This document shows, piece after piece, positions 8,533 through 15,700 of a DNA stretch of 32,387 nt. The stretch's first letter is position 1, and each line of letters begins with the position of its first letter. Origin of the DNA: Chitinophagaceae bacterium. GTDB taxonomy: Bacteria > Bacteroidota > Bacteroidia > Chitinophagales > Chitinophagaceae. A model generated the notes under the pieces. The model was not told the DNA's origin, did not search any database, and saw only the letters and a list, made by a program, of their open reading frames with translations. Location: contig JAIEQM010000051.1 of assembly GCA_019747705.1 (NCBI GenBank), forward strand, positions 1 through 32,387. The letters run 5' to 3'. The position numbers and the translations under genes were made by a program.

Positions 8533-9672
8533 ATGAAATTAGATACTAAAGTAATACATGCCGGTGCACACCCCGATCCTTCAACAGGAGCCATCATGGT
8601 TCCTATTTATCAAACCAGTACTTATGTGCAGGAAGCGCCCGGTGTAAACAAAGGTTTTGAATATGCAAGAAGCCAGAACCCCACACGCAAAGCTTTGGAA
8701 GAGGCAGTGGCAGAAATTGAAAATGGAAAATTTGGTTTGGTATTTGGCAGCGGTGTGGCGGCAACAGATGCTGTAGTGAAGTTATTAAACCCCGGTGATG
8801 AAGTGATTGCCGCCAGTGATATGTATGGGGGCACCTACCGTTTGTTTATGAAAGTGTTTGAAAAATTTGGTTTGAAATTTATTTATGTTGATACAAGCAA
8901 CCCTGCCAATGTAGAAGCTGCAATAACAAAAAATACAAAACTCATTTGGTTAGAAACACCCACAAACCCTTTGATGAATATTACAGACATCAGCGCTATT
9001 GCTGCTATTAGTAAAAAGGCAGGCGCATTGCTTTGTGTGGATAATACATTTGCTTCTCCCTACTTACAAAACCCGCTGGATTTGGGTGCAGATATTGTAA
9101 TGCACTCATCCACCAAATACCTGGGCGGTCATAGTGATGTGATACAGGGTTGTTTGGTAATGAACGATGCTGCATTAAGAGAGAAATTATATTTCCTTCA
9201 AAAAAGTTGTGGTGCAGTGCCCGGGCCCATGGATTGCTTTTTAGTACTGCGTGGTATTAAAACACTGGGTGTAAGAATGAAAGCTCATTGTGAAAATGGT
9301 GAGAAGATTGCACAGTGGCTCAAAGCACATCCCAAAGTTGGAAAAGTGTACTGGCCGGGTTTTACTGATCATCCGGGATATGCTGTTGCCAAAGCACAAA
9401 TGCGTGGGTTTGGCGGTATGATCAGCTTTGAACTGAAAAATGACAGCGTGGAAGAAGCCAGGCGTGTTTTATCCTCCACGCATTTGTTTTCATTAGCCGA
9501 AAGTTTGGGTGGTGTTGAAAGTTTGATCAATCATCCTGCAAGTATGACGCATGCCAGCATACCCAGAGAAGAACGGATTAAAAACGGATTGAGTGATTCA
9601 CTCATCCGTTTAAGTGTGGGAATTGAAGATGCGGATGATTTGATTGAAGATTTGAAGCAGGCGATAGAGTAA
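8533..9672 (+). CDS. Cystathionine gamma-synthase/lyase (trans-sulfuration PLP enzyme)
   Basis: A 379-residue enzyme of the Cys/Met-metabolism PLP family at full length. It shows YARSQNPTRKALE (phosphate-binding YxR from the neighbouring subunit), SDMYGGTYRLF with the stacking tyrosine, VDNTFASPYLQNP, the Schiff-base Lys195 in HSSTKYLGGHSD, and the C-terminal SLGGVESLINHPASMTHA. These motifs are shared by MetB (cystathionine synthesis from an activated homoserine and cysteine) and by cystathionine gamma-lyase, so direction cannot be decided by eye. The 104-bp upstream gap holds no recognisable SAM riboswitch. It is followed at 36 bp by a toxin-antitoxin pair. Confidence 0.85.
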   Translation: MKLDTKVIHAGAHPDPSTGAIMVPIYQTSTYVQEAPGVNKGFEYARSQNPTRKALEEAVAEIENGKFGLVFGSGVAATDAVVKLLNPGDEVIAASDMYGGTYRLFMKVFEKFGLKFIYVDTSNPANVEAAITKNTKLIWLETPTNPLMNITDISAIAAISKKAGALLCVDNTFASPYLQNPLDLGADIVMHSSTKYLGGHSDVIQGCLVMNDAALREKLYFLQKSCGAVPGPMDCFLVLRGIKTLGVRMKAHCENGEKIAQWLKAHPKVGKVYWPGFTDHPGYAVAKAQMRGFGGMISFELKNDSVEEARRVLSSTHLFSLAESLGGVESLINHPASMTHASIPREERIKNGLSDSLIRLSVGIEDADDLIEDLKQAIE

Positions 9673-9708
9673 GATTATTTTTTGTAACTTACAGCAAACG
9701 CTTTTTAT

Positions 9709-9927
9709 ATGCCTTATAATAAATCAGAATTACTGAACCTTTCAGTTGAGGAGAAAATAAAACTGGCAGAAGAGCTTTGGGAAAGTATTGACACAGAGCA
9801 ATTACCAGTTACAGATGATGAAATTGCTGTTGCCAGGGAGCGCTATGAAGAGTATCTGAAAAATCCAAAGGACAATATGAGATGGGATGAATTCAGGAAC
9901 CGAATTCAGGCAAAGTATGGTTTTTAA
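9709..9927 (+). CDS. Antitoxin of the addiction-module (CHP02574/Unstab_antitox) family
   Basis: A 72-residue protein with the hallmark LLNLSVEEKIKLAEELWESI N-terminal helix and the C-terminal WDEFRNRI segment of the short antitoxins paired with RelE/ParE toxins. It should bind and neutralise the toxin encoded next to it. Its last 11 bp overlap the toxin start, the usual coupled arrangement. TTTGTAACTTACA lies 16 bp upstream of the ATG (9681-9693) and recurs before another gene. No separate DNA-binding domain is evident in the short sequence. Confidence 0.85.
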   Translation: MPYNKSELLNLSVEEKIKLAEELWESIDTEQLPVTDDEIAVARERYEEYLKNPKDNMRWDEFRNRIQAKYGF

Positions 9928-10225
9928 TGTACTTATCAGAAACTCCGTTTGGGAGGATGTAGTGGATGCTGTGGATTGGTATGAAGAAGAAAGCCCCGGA
10001 CTGGGTGAACGCTTTTTCAGAGGCTTTGAGGAAACAAAAGACAGGGTTCTTAAAAATCCATTTCATTATTTCTTTGTTACAAAAGAAGTAAGACGTTGTC
10101 CGTTTAACAAGTTTCCTTATAGTATTCTTTATATTGCCGAACCCGGTACAATTGTAATTCTGGCCGTTATTCACAGAAAAAGAAGTAATGCATTCATTCG
10201 CAGAAAACTCAGAAAAAAAGAATAA
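9917..10225 (+). CDS. RelE/ParE-family toxin
   Basis: About 102 residues from the ATG at 9917, inside the end of the antitoxin gene. The sequence has the small RelE/ParE fold pattern: a helical hairpin (WEDVVDAVDWYEEESPGLGERFFRGFEETKDRVLKNP), then strands VRRCPFNKFPYSILYIAEPG and TIVILAVIHRKR. Basic residues R90-R98 cluster near the C-terminus. It may act as an mRNA interferase (RelE) or gyrase poison (ParE); the sequence alone does not tell. An upstream in-frame start at 9887 would place it entirely within the antitoxin and is less likely. The 3' end overlaps the next gene's first ATG by 38 bp. Confidence 0.85.
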   Translation: MVFNVLIRNSVWEDVVDAVDWYEEESPGLGERFFRGFEETKDRVLKNPFHYFFVTKEVRRCPFNKFPYSILYIAEPGTIVILAVIHRKRSNAFIRRKLRKKE

Positions 10226-10979
10226 GCTTTTTATTTTGCTCAATGAAAAGGTTGATTACTACAATCAACCTTCTTTCATTAGTAACGACCCCATCAGCAT
10301 TCCCCACCTGTTTACCCAAAAGCAGGATATTGAAATTGCTGCTTTTTTTGCAGCCATTTTTGCCTGGGGTAACCGAACTACTATCATTAACAAAGCAAAA
10401 GAGCTGATGCAGCTGATGGAGATGCAGCCCTATCAATTCTGCCTCAAACATGATTCACAGCAATTAAAAAAGCTGGCCTCATTTAAGCACAGGACCTTTA
10501 CCGCAGATGATTTATACTTCTTTGTTGAATTCTTTAAGCAGCATTACAGCAAGCACGAATCGCTGGAAACAGCTTTCTTTCCAAAAAAGAAAATGAAAGC
10601 GGAAGAAGGTCTGAATCATTTCAAAAACTACTGTTTTTCTTTTGAGCATTTAAAACGAACAGAAAAACATATTTCATCTCCTTTGCAAAAATCAAGCTGC
10701 AAGCGTTTGAATATGTTTCTGAGATGGATGGTGCGCAAAGATGACCAGGGTGTTGATTTTGGCATTTGGAAAAATATAGCGCCCAAAGATTTAATTTGCC
10801 CGTTGGACGTGCATGTATCAAGAGTGGCGAGGCAGCTTGGTTTGCTGCAACGTAAACAGGATGATTGGGAAGCAGCGCTGGAACTCACTGCCCATCTTCG
10901 TAATTTGGATGAAGAGGACCCGGTAAAATATGATTTTGCATTATTCAGTACCGGGGTTACAGAAAACAAACAAAGATGA
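10188..10979 (+). CDS. TIGR02757 / DUF2400 family protein
   Basis: A 263-residue cytosolic protein of unknown function. Diagnostic blocks are FISNDPISIPHLFTQKQDIEI near the N-terminus, FAAIFAWGNRTTIINKA, FLRWMVRKDDQGVDFGIWKNI, and LICPLDVHVSRVARQLGLL followed by DEEDPVKYDFALF at the C-terminus. The helical HhH-like architecture and the PLDVH segment have led others to suspect nucleic-acid-related chemistry, which is not demonstrated. The only upstream ATG lies 38 bp inside the toxin gene, so translation is probably coupled to the toxin. A TTG at 10236 is the alternative start. It ends in an ATGA overlap with the next gene. Confidence 0.85.
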   Translation: MHSFAENSEKKNKLFILLNEKVDYYNQPSFISNDPISIPHLFTQKQDIEIAAFFAAIFAWGNRTTIINKAKELMQLMEMQPYQFCLKHDSQQLKKLASFKHRTFTADDLYFFVEFFKQHYSKHESLETAFFPKKKMKAEEGLNHFKNYCFSFEHLKRTEKHISSPLQKSSCKRLNMFLRWMVRKDDQGVDFGIWKNIAPKDLICPLDVHVSRVARQLGLLQRKQDDWEAALELTAHLRNLDEEDPVKYDFALFSTGVTENKQR

Positions 10980-11299
10980 CGGAAGAAACATTACTGATTG
11001 AAACGATTAATAAAGAACTGGCGCTGGGGCTGCCGGCAAAACTTTCTTATGCACAACTAAAAGAACAATTAGCTGCATATATCAACCAGCTTATTACTGA
11101 TGATTTTGAAAAATTAGTTTTTTATCTCTACCGTATTGATGTAAATGAACAAAAGATGAAAGCCCTGTTACAAAAACCACACCCCAGCAGCGGCGAGCTG
11201 ATTGCACAGCTTATCATTGAACGGCAGATGGAAAAATTGAAAACAAAAGCAGAAAACCGTTCTTCAGCCAACAAAATTGATGAAGATGAGAAATGGTGA
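10976..11299 (+). CDS. Conserved hypothetical small helical protein
   Basis: A 107-residue, highly charged and mostly helical protein (TLLIETINKELALGLPAKLSY, LKEQLAAYINQLITDDFEKLVFYLYRIDVNE, HPSSGELIAQLIIERQMEKLKTKAEN). It begins in the ATGA stop-start overlap of the TIGR02757 gene, so the two are co-translated. The DFEKLVFYLYRIDV...LIAQLIIERQ pattern looks like a conserved Bacteroidota gene of unknown function. No catalytic motif is visible. Confidence 0.7.
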   Translation: MTEETLLIETINKELALGLPAKLSYAQLKEQLAAYINQLITDDFEKLVFYLYRIDVNEQKMKALLQKPHPSSGELIAQLIIERQMEKLKTKAENRSSANKIDEDEKW

Positions 11300-11448
11300 G
11301 GAAAGAACAGAACATACCGCTGATGAACTGGTGTTCTGCATTTCACTTTGTTGAAGAACAGCAAGCAGCACAAGAGGTTGATACTTCGATTTTACAGAAT
11401 ACAGGCTGCTATGTCTTTATTGATGATGCCATGGAAACGGAACTTTGA
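11293..11448 (+). CDS. Possible 51-residue downstream ORF
   Basis: An ORF starting in an ATGGTGA overlap with the preceding stop and ending at TGA 11446-11448. The product begins MVRKEQNIPLMNWCSAFHF and ends CYVFIDDAMETEL, with a plausible amino-acid mix. Tight overlap with an operon is the main support. No homology is recognised and it could be non-coding. Confidence 0.4.
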   Translation: MVRKEQNIPLMNWCSAFHFVEEQQAAQEVDTSILQNTGCYVFIDDAMETEL

Positions 11449-11502
11449 AACGAGCGTGGCAAAAACGCTGCCATGAAAAACATCAGCCGGTTAACAAACA
11501 AT

Positions 11503-12162
11503 TTATTTAAACATCAGTTCCTTTACTTTTTCTTTATCTTCTTTTTCATTTTTTAAATCGAACATGGTGCCAAACACATGATCCCAGAGAGTGCTGCTTA
11601 CACCAAAACCATGGTGTTCATTTTTATAATGATGGAGATGATGGTTGCGCCACAAAGGTTTCATCCATTTAAACGGCGGGTTCCGGGCATGGATAGCATA
11701 ATGCATGGTGCCATACATTAAATAGCCAAGCATGAATCCCGGAAAGAATAAAAACGCATAACTCCGCATGAGTGCATACATGGCAAAGAAAATAACGGAA
11801 GAAATGATGATGCTGGGTACGGGCGGCATAAACAAACGCTCCCTGTCACGTGGGTAGTGGTGGTGATTACCATGCAGGATGTAAATAAATTTTTGAGCAC
11901 GTTCGCTTTCAGCAATCATGTGAAATATAAAACGGTGCATAATGTATTCAAAGAAACTCCAGAACAGCATGCCTGCAATAAATACTGCGGCAACTGTTAC
12001 TGCACCAAATTCAAATTTATTTTTTGCATACCAGGGAAAACCAATGATAACCGGGAGATACATACCCCAAATAACCAAAGGATGTGTTTTGGTTAACATT
12101 TCCAGGTACCGGTTACGAAAAAGTTGCGCCTGCCCTTTATTATGAATTTTTTCGAACTGCAT
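11503..12162 (-). CDS. Fatty acid hydroxylase (FA2H/Scs7-like, membrane di-iron)
   Basis: A 219-residue integral membrane protein with the eight-histidine signature of the fatty acid hydroxylase superfamily: HRFIFH, HGNHHHYPRD, HYAIH and HHLHHY, ending in the HGFGVSSTLWDHVFGT block. Hydrophobic segments lie at about 28-45, 53-75 and 110-150. The HGNHHHYPxD motif is characteristic of the FA2H/Scs7 group, which 2-hydroxylates acyl chains of sphingolipids; Bacteroidota make sphingolipids, so that is a reasonable but unproven substrate. It converges with the preceding plus-strand operon. An exact -7 box lies 21 bp upstream. Confidence 0.85.
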   Translation of the reverse strand: MQFEKIHNKGQAQLFRNRYLEMLTKTHPLVIWGMYLPVIIGFPWYAKNKFEFGAVTVAAVFIAGMLFWSFFEYIMHRFIFHMIAESERAQKFIYILHGNHHHYPRDRERLFMPPVPSIIISSVIFFAMYALMRSYAFLFFPGFMLGYLMYGTMHYAIHARNPPFKWMKPLWRNHHLHHYKNEHHGFGVSSTLWDHVFGTMFDLKNEKEDKEKVKELMFK

Positions 12163-12182
12163 AATGTTTCATTTTCACACGG

Positions 12183-12190
12183 CAAAGATA
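12183..12190 (-). promoter_or_regulatory. -7 promoter box for the fatty acid hydroxylase
   Basis: On the minus strand this reads TATCTTTG, an exact TAnnTTTG match 21 bp before the start codon, in the 69-bp gap behind the Mur ligase gene. It suggests independent transcription of the hydroxylase. Confidence 0.55.
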
Positions 12191-12231
12191 AACGCAGAAC
12201 GAAACAATAAAAAAGGATGTTGTTAAAAAAA

Positions 12232-13611
12232 TTAAAGTTGCTGCCAAACCTGTTTGGCAAACTGCTCCAGCCCGGGGTCACGGGCGCCCATGAGCAGCAG
12301 TACCGTGCTGGATGTAAAATGCGGCCGGGCTGTTTCTAAAAATGCATTCCTGTTCTCCGCAAAGTATGCATTACAGCCTTTGGCTTTTAAATCCTGAATC
12401 AAATCGTTGGCCGAAATATCTTTTACCGCCGTACCACCCGCATAAAAAATTTCACTCATCCATATTTCATCCTGCGAACGAAGAACTTTTGAAATTTCTT
12501 CCACAAAATCATTCCGTAAAAATTTGGTGGGGCCATAACCATGTGGTTGAAACCATGCTACTACTTTTTCCGCCATAGGCTGACAAGCCTGGATGCTTGC
12601 GGCACATTTGGCCGGGTTGTGTGCATAATCATCAATCAACCAAACACCCTTCTTTTGGCCAAACACCTGGTGACGCCTGTAAATACCTTCATATTTTTTT
12701 AATGCATCCGCAGCGATAGATAATGGAACACCGATGAGATTGCAAACTGTTGCAGCGGCCAATGCATTTTCCATACTGTGCTTACCAATTGCGTTGAGCG
12801 TGAATAGTGAATGGTTAATAGTGAATGAAATACTCAAGCCATCTTGCTTAAAATTACTTGCGTGATATGCTGCATCGTCATTTATATCCACTGAAAAATT
12901 ATGCTGCGGATTTTTTGATAGCTGCTTTGCCAATGCATGCGATTGGTTCACTGCAAAATATTCCCTGGTGTGTTGTTTGAACTGTTCAAACACATCCATG
13001 AGTACATCAATTTCTTTATGATCTTTATCAATGTTGAGCAATAATCCCACTTCCGGTGTGTACAATACAATACTTCCATCGCTTTCATCTGCTTCAATCA
13101 CCAGCCAATCACCTGCGCCAACTTTTGCATTGCCGATTTTGTTTTCTTTAATAATGGATGTTAACCCTGCACCGCTGATGATGCTGGGTTGCATACCGGC
13201 GTGCTGCAGTATATCAAAAATCATGGCGCTGGTGGTGCTCTTGCCACTGGTGCCACCCACTGCAATTGTTTTTTTGCTTTGGGCAATGATGGCTAAGAGC
13301 TCTGCACGTTTGATGATGGGAATGTTCAGTTGTTTGGCTTTGATCACTTCTTCCACGGTATCTTCTACTGCTGTTGACACTACTACTAAATCTGTTTCAT
13401 TGGTAATGCCTTCACCATTTTGTAAAAAACAAAGAATGCCTTCTGCTTCTAATTTTTCTTTTGTTTCATTGGGCTGATTGGGATGAAAATAACGGTCGCT
13501 GCCGCTCACTTGTTTTCCAATACCCTGTAAATATTGAGCAATAGCACTCATACCTGTGCCTGCAATGCCGATGAAGAATGGTTTTTGAAAATCGTTGATG
13601 GAAGAAATCAT
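12232..13611 (-). CDS. Mur ligase family protein (MurC/Mpl-like)
   Basis: A 459-residue three-domain Mur ligase. The N-terminal UDP-binding part has FIGIAGTGMSAIA and SGSDR (MurC/Mpl type). The ATP loop is GGTSGKSTTSAM at about 119-130, where typical MurC has GTHGKTTT. EADESDGS, NIDKDH, GKHSMEN and DDYAHNP follow in family order. It probably ligates an amino acid or peptide to a UDP-muramic acid substrate; MurC (L-Ala) and Mpl (recycled tripeptide) are the candidates. It stands alone, not in a division/cell-wall cluster. The ATG at 13611 is chosen because the in-frame TTG nine bases earlier lies inside the -7 box. A 28-bp heptamer tract is embedded in the coding sequence at 12800-12827. Confidence 0.82.
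   Translation of the reverse strand: MISSINDFQKPFFIGIAGTGMSAIAQYLQGIGKQVSGSDRYFHPNQPNETKEKLEAEGILCFLQNGEGITNETDLVVVSTAVEDTVEEVIKAKQLNIPIIKRAELLAIIAQSKKTIAVGGTSGKSTTSAMIFDILQHAGMQPSIISGAGLTSIIKENKIGNAKVGAGDWLVIEADESDGSIVLYTPEVGLLLNIDKDHKEIDVLMDVFEQFKQHTREYFAVNQSHALAKQLSKNPQHNFSVDINDDAAYHASNFKQDGLSISFTINHSLFTLNAIGKHSMENALAAATVCNLIGVPLSIAADALKKYEGIYRRHQVFGQKKGVWLIDDYAHNPAKCAASIQACQPMAEKVVAWFQPHGYGPTKFLRNDFVEEISKVLRSQDEIWMSEIFYAGGTAVKDISANDLIQDLKAKGCNAYFAENRNAFLETARPHFTSSTVLLLMGARDPGLEQFAKQVWQQL
12800..12827 (+). repeat. Heptamer tandem tract inside the Mur ligase gene
   Basis: Four consecutive heptamers: GTGAATA, GTGAATG, GTTAATA, GTGAATG. On the coding strand they encode the TINHSLFT segment just before the GKHSMEN motif. 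The tract keeps the reading frame open. Confidence 0.7.
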
Positions 13612-13617
13612 AGTGAG

Positions 13618-13625
13618 CAAATGTA
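13618..13625 (-). promoter_or_regulatory. -7 promoter box, near-leaderless Mur ligase transcript
   Basis: On the minus strand the sequence is TACATTTG, an exact TAnnTTTG match only 6 bp from the chosen ATG. If used, transcription would begin at or next to the start codon. Confidence 0.5.
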
Positions 13626-13673
13626 AGTTTTTCCAGGCGCAGAGAAAGAAGGTAAAGAGTTAAACACAGCGTA

Positions 13674-13800
13674 TTATTTGTTCAGGAGTTGATCAATCGG
13701 CTTGAACCTGTATCCTTTTGCTTTTAATTCCTGCAATAGTTGTGGCAGACGTTTGTAAAATTTAAACGGGCTGTTTGTAGAAACGGACCGTAAACTCCAA
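13674..13800 (-). pseudogene. C-terminal remnant of a polysaccharide deacetylase-type gene
   Basis: On the minus strand, in a frame ending at TAA 13674-13676, the sequence reads SLRSVSTNSPFKFYKRLPQ, then LLQELKAKGYRFKPIDQLLNK and stop. LPQLLxELKxxGYRF is typical of the last helix of NodB-type polysaccharide deacetylases. No catalytic part of the domain is present. The frame is offset from, and partly overlaps, the cellulase-like fragment at 13724-14017, so the two are joined out of frame. Confidence 0.55.
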
Positions 13801-14017
13801 ATAGTTTTTCAGCACTTCCTTTATATACTGTTGTATTTGTTGATGCATCAACCAATTCCCAATTACTAATTCCTTCTTTGCTCTTACTGCACCACACCGC
13901 CACTTTTACTGATGAGGGTTGGTAACCGAGTTGATTGATGCATATCCATTCATTGGTTTCCTGTTTGGGCGTAAACCCAAAAACAGTCATCAGCAGCAGC
14001 AAACAAAAATTCTTCAT
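13724..14017 (-). pseudogene. Truncated glycoside hydrolase 9-type gene (N-terminal Ig-like domain only)
   Basis: A 97-codon frame with a signal peptide (MKNFCLLLLMTVFGF) followed by ICINQLGYQPSSVKVAVWCS, matching the N-terminal Ig-like domain of family 9 endoglucanases (the usual pattern is NQxGYxPxxxKxAV). It continues through WELVDASTNTTVYKG to GVYGPFLQTARLNF and then turns into unrelated sequence (TNVCHNYCRN). The catalytic (alpha/alpha)6 domain is absent. The fragment is fused to the tail of a deacetylase-type gene, so it is a deletion scar or an assembly join. A functional short secreted protein is unlikely. Confidence 0.6.
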
Positions 14018-14133
14018 GAAGTCAAGTTAGTGAATTTCTTTATGCGTGCTTTCTCTACCTTTGACGCATTCTAATAAAACGATTGTATGAAATGCCCTTA
14101 TAAGACTTTTTTAATAGCGATGATTATTTGGGC

Positions 14134-14195
14134 ATACTATCCCGCAAAAGCGGGACAAGTAGTGGCAATAGTATAAAATAAAAAATACACACATG
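14134..14195 (+). repeat. Conserved hairpin leader, copy 2
   Basis: The second copy of the element at 6223-6284, of the same 62-bp length and again ending in the ATG of the downstream gene. Here the stem is 6 bp (TCCCGC/GCGGGA) with an AAAA loop. The stem differs between copies yet pairing is kept in both. The preceding GATGATTAT is also shared, separated from the element by about eight extra bases in this copy. Confidence 0.7.
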
Positions 14196-15200
14196 AAATT
14201 AATTTCCTATTTAAAAGAAGGACACGAACAATTAGCAGCGCTGCTGAACGATAAAGTGTTTGATATGGACACGCTGCATCCTGAACTCCCATCCAGCATG
14301 AATGTTTTTTTGAATTACTGGGATGAATATTTGCCCGCAGCACAAGCGGCTATTGCACAGGTAGAACAGGGAAGATTGGTGCCAAGAAATGTAATGAGTA
14401 TTAATGATGTGGAATTGCTGGCGCCAGTTCCGTTGCCCGGCAGTTGCAGGGATGGTTATGCATTTCGTCAGCATGTAGCTGCTGCAAGAAGAAACCGAAA
14501 AGTAGAGATGATTCCGGAGTTTGATCAGTATCCTATCTTTTATTTCACTAATCATCACAGCATAGTTGGTCCGGGTGATGTGCGTTGTATGCCCGATCAT
14601 TTTGAGAAACTGGATTTTGAACTGGAAGTGGCGATTGTTATCTGCAAACATGGCCGCAACATCCGTGCAGAAGAAGCCGATGAGTACATTGGTGGTTTGA
14701 TGATCATGAATGATTTGAGTGCACGACGTTTGCAGATGGAAGAAATGTTATTGAACCTCGGCCCTGCCAAAGGAAAAGATTTTGCAACAGCTATTGGTCC
14801 GTGGCTGGTTACATTGGATGAACTGGAGCAATTTGCTGTTCCTTCAAAAGAAAATCATGTGGGATTAAACTGGAATTTGAATATGAAGTGCTGGGTTAAT
14901 GGTGTGCAGGTAAGTGCAGGCAATGTGGCTGATATGGATTGGACCTTTGCTGAAATTATTGAACGTGCAAGCTACGGTGTGGATTTATATCCAGGTGATG
15001 TAATAGGAAGCGGCACTGTTGGTACAGGATGTTTTTTAGAATTAAACGGCACGGGAAAACTCAATGATGCAAATTATTCAGAACAATGGTTACAGGAAGG
15101 CGATGTGGTGGAAATGGAAATTGATGGATTGGGAAAATTGAGTAATACAATGGTGAAGGGGGAAGATGATTTTTCAATTTTAGCAAGGAAGAAGTTATGA
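14193..15200 (+). CDS. Fumarylacetoacetate hydrolase family protein
   Basis: A 335-residue cytosolic hydrolase of the FAH family, which cleaves C-C bonds in 1,3-diketo acids. The metal-binding set is visible as Glu143 and Glu145 in DFELEVAIVI and Asp174 in MNDLSAR, with the glycine-rich DVIGSGTVGTGCFLELNG near the C-terminus. It may be the last step of tyrosine/homogentisate breakdown or act on another diketo acid. A flavin reductase-like gene follows after the repeat cassette, possibly once its direct neighbour. The TGA stop (15198-15200) lies inside the first heptamer of the left array, so the last residues and the stop were apparently set by that repeat. Confidence 0.87.
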   Translation: MKLISYLKEGHEQLAALLNDKVFDMDTLHPELPSSMNVFLNYWDEYLPAAQAAIAQVEQGRLVPRNVMSINDVELLAPVPLPGSCRDGYAFRQHVAAARRNRKVEMIPEFDQYPIFYFTNHHSIVGPGDVRCMPDHFEKLDFELEVAIVICKHGRNIRAEEADEYIGGLMIMNDLSARRLQMEEMLLNLGPAKGKDFATAIGPWLVTLDELEQFAVPSKENHVGLNWNLNMKCWVNGVQVSAGNVADMDWTFAEIIERASYGVDLYPGDVIGSGTVGTGCFLELNGTGKLNDANYSEQWLQEGDVVEMEIDGLGKLSNTMVKGEDDFSILARKKL

Positions 15201-15235
15201 GTTATGAGTTAAGAGTTATGGGTTACGGGTTATGT
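15194..15235 (+). repeat. Left heptamer array (six GTTAYGR-type units)
   Basis: Six head-to-tail heptamers: GTTATGA, GTTATGA, GTTAAGA, GTTATGG, GTTACGG, GTTATGT. The first unit contains the stop codon of the FAH-family gene. The array is matched in inverted orientation at 15701-15728, with the four-helix-bundle gene between them. Confidence 0.85.
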
Positions 15236-15288
15236 AATTCAACCATCTTGAATTAATTTGTAACATCCCTTAACTCAAACTTATTTGT

Positions 15289-15690
15289 ATGAACAAGAAA
15301 ATCACTTCGTTTGAAGATTTAATCATTTGGCAGAAGGCCCAGGAAATTGCAGAAGAAATTTATCATCTTGCAGAAGAAAACAAGTTTATTCAAAAAGATT
15401 TTAGCCTGAAAGATCAATTGAAAAGTGCAGCACTTTCAATTTCAGATAATATTGCTGAAGGTTTTGAGTATAATAACAATCCTGATTTTTACAGATTTCT
15501 CCGAATGTCAAAAGGCTCATGTGGTGAAATCAGAAATAAGCTGTTATTCATTAAAAGGATGAAATTTGTTGAAGCCGGAACAGTACTGAAATTATGCGAT
15601 GACGCAAAACAACTGGGCCACCAAATTGGTGAGCTGATGAAAAAAGTAAAAATCAGAATTCTCGAAGAAAAAAAGAAACCAAAAAAGTAA
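15289..15690 (+). CDS. Four-helix bundle protein (S23 / 23S rRNA intervening-sequence type)
   Basis: A 133-residue all-helical basic protein with the family hallmarks FEDLIIWQKAQEIAEEIY at the N-terminus, LKDQLKSAALSISDNIAEGF in helix 2, and FYRFLRMSKGSCGEIRNKLLF in helix 3. The C-terminal tail is lysine-rich (EEKKKPKK). The family was first noticed as ORFs inside 23S rRNA intervening sequences and is related to the Avd accessory protein of diversity-generating retroelements; nucleic-acid binding is likely but its function is not established. Here no rRNA or reverse transcriptase is nearby. Instead the gene sits between inverted heptamer arrays within 535 bp, between two probably once-adjacent metabolic genes. 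That layout suggests a small cassette that moved as a unit. Confidence 0.88.
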   Translation: MNKKITSFEDLIIWQKAQEIAEEIYHLAEENKFIQKDFSLKDQLKSAALSISDNIAEGFEYNNNPDFYRFLRMSKGSCGEIRNKLLFIKRMKFVEAGTVLKLCDDAKQLGHQIGELMKKVKIRILEEKKKPKK

Positions 15691-15700
15691 AACTGCTCAA

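Noticed and set aside
11449..11502. Terminator between the converging genes
   Set aside because: AGCGT/ACGCT can form a 5-bp stem but no T-run follows on either strand.
15289..15690. 23S rRNA intervening sequence
   Set aside because: The gene family fits, but no rRNA sequence flanks it; both neighbours are protein genes.
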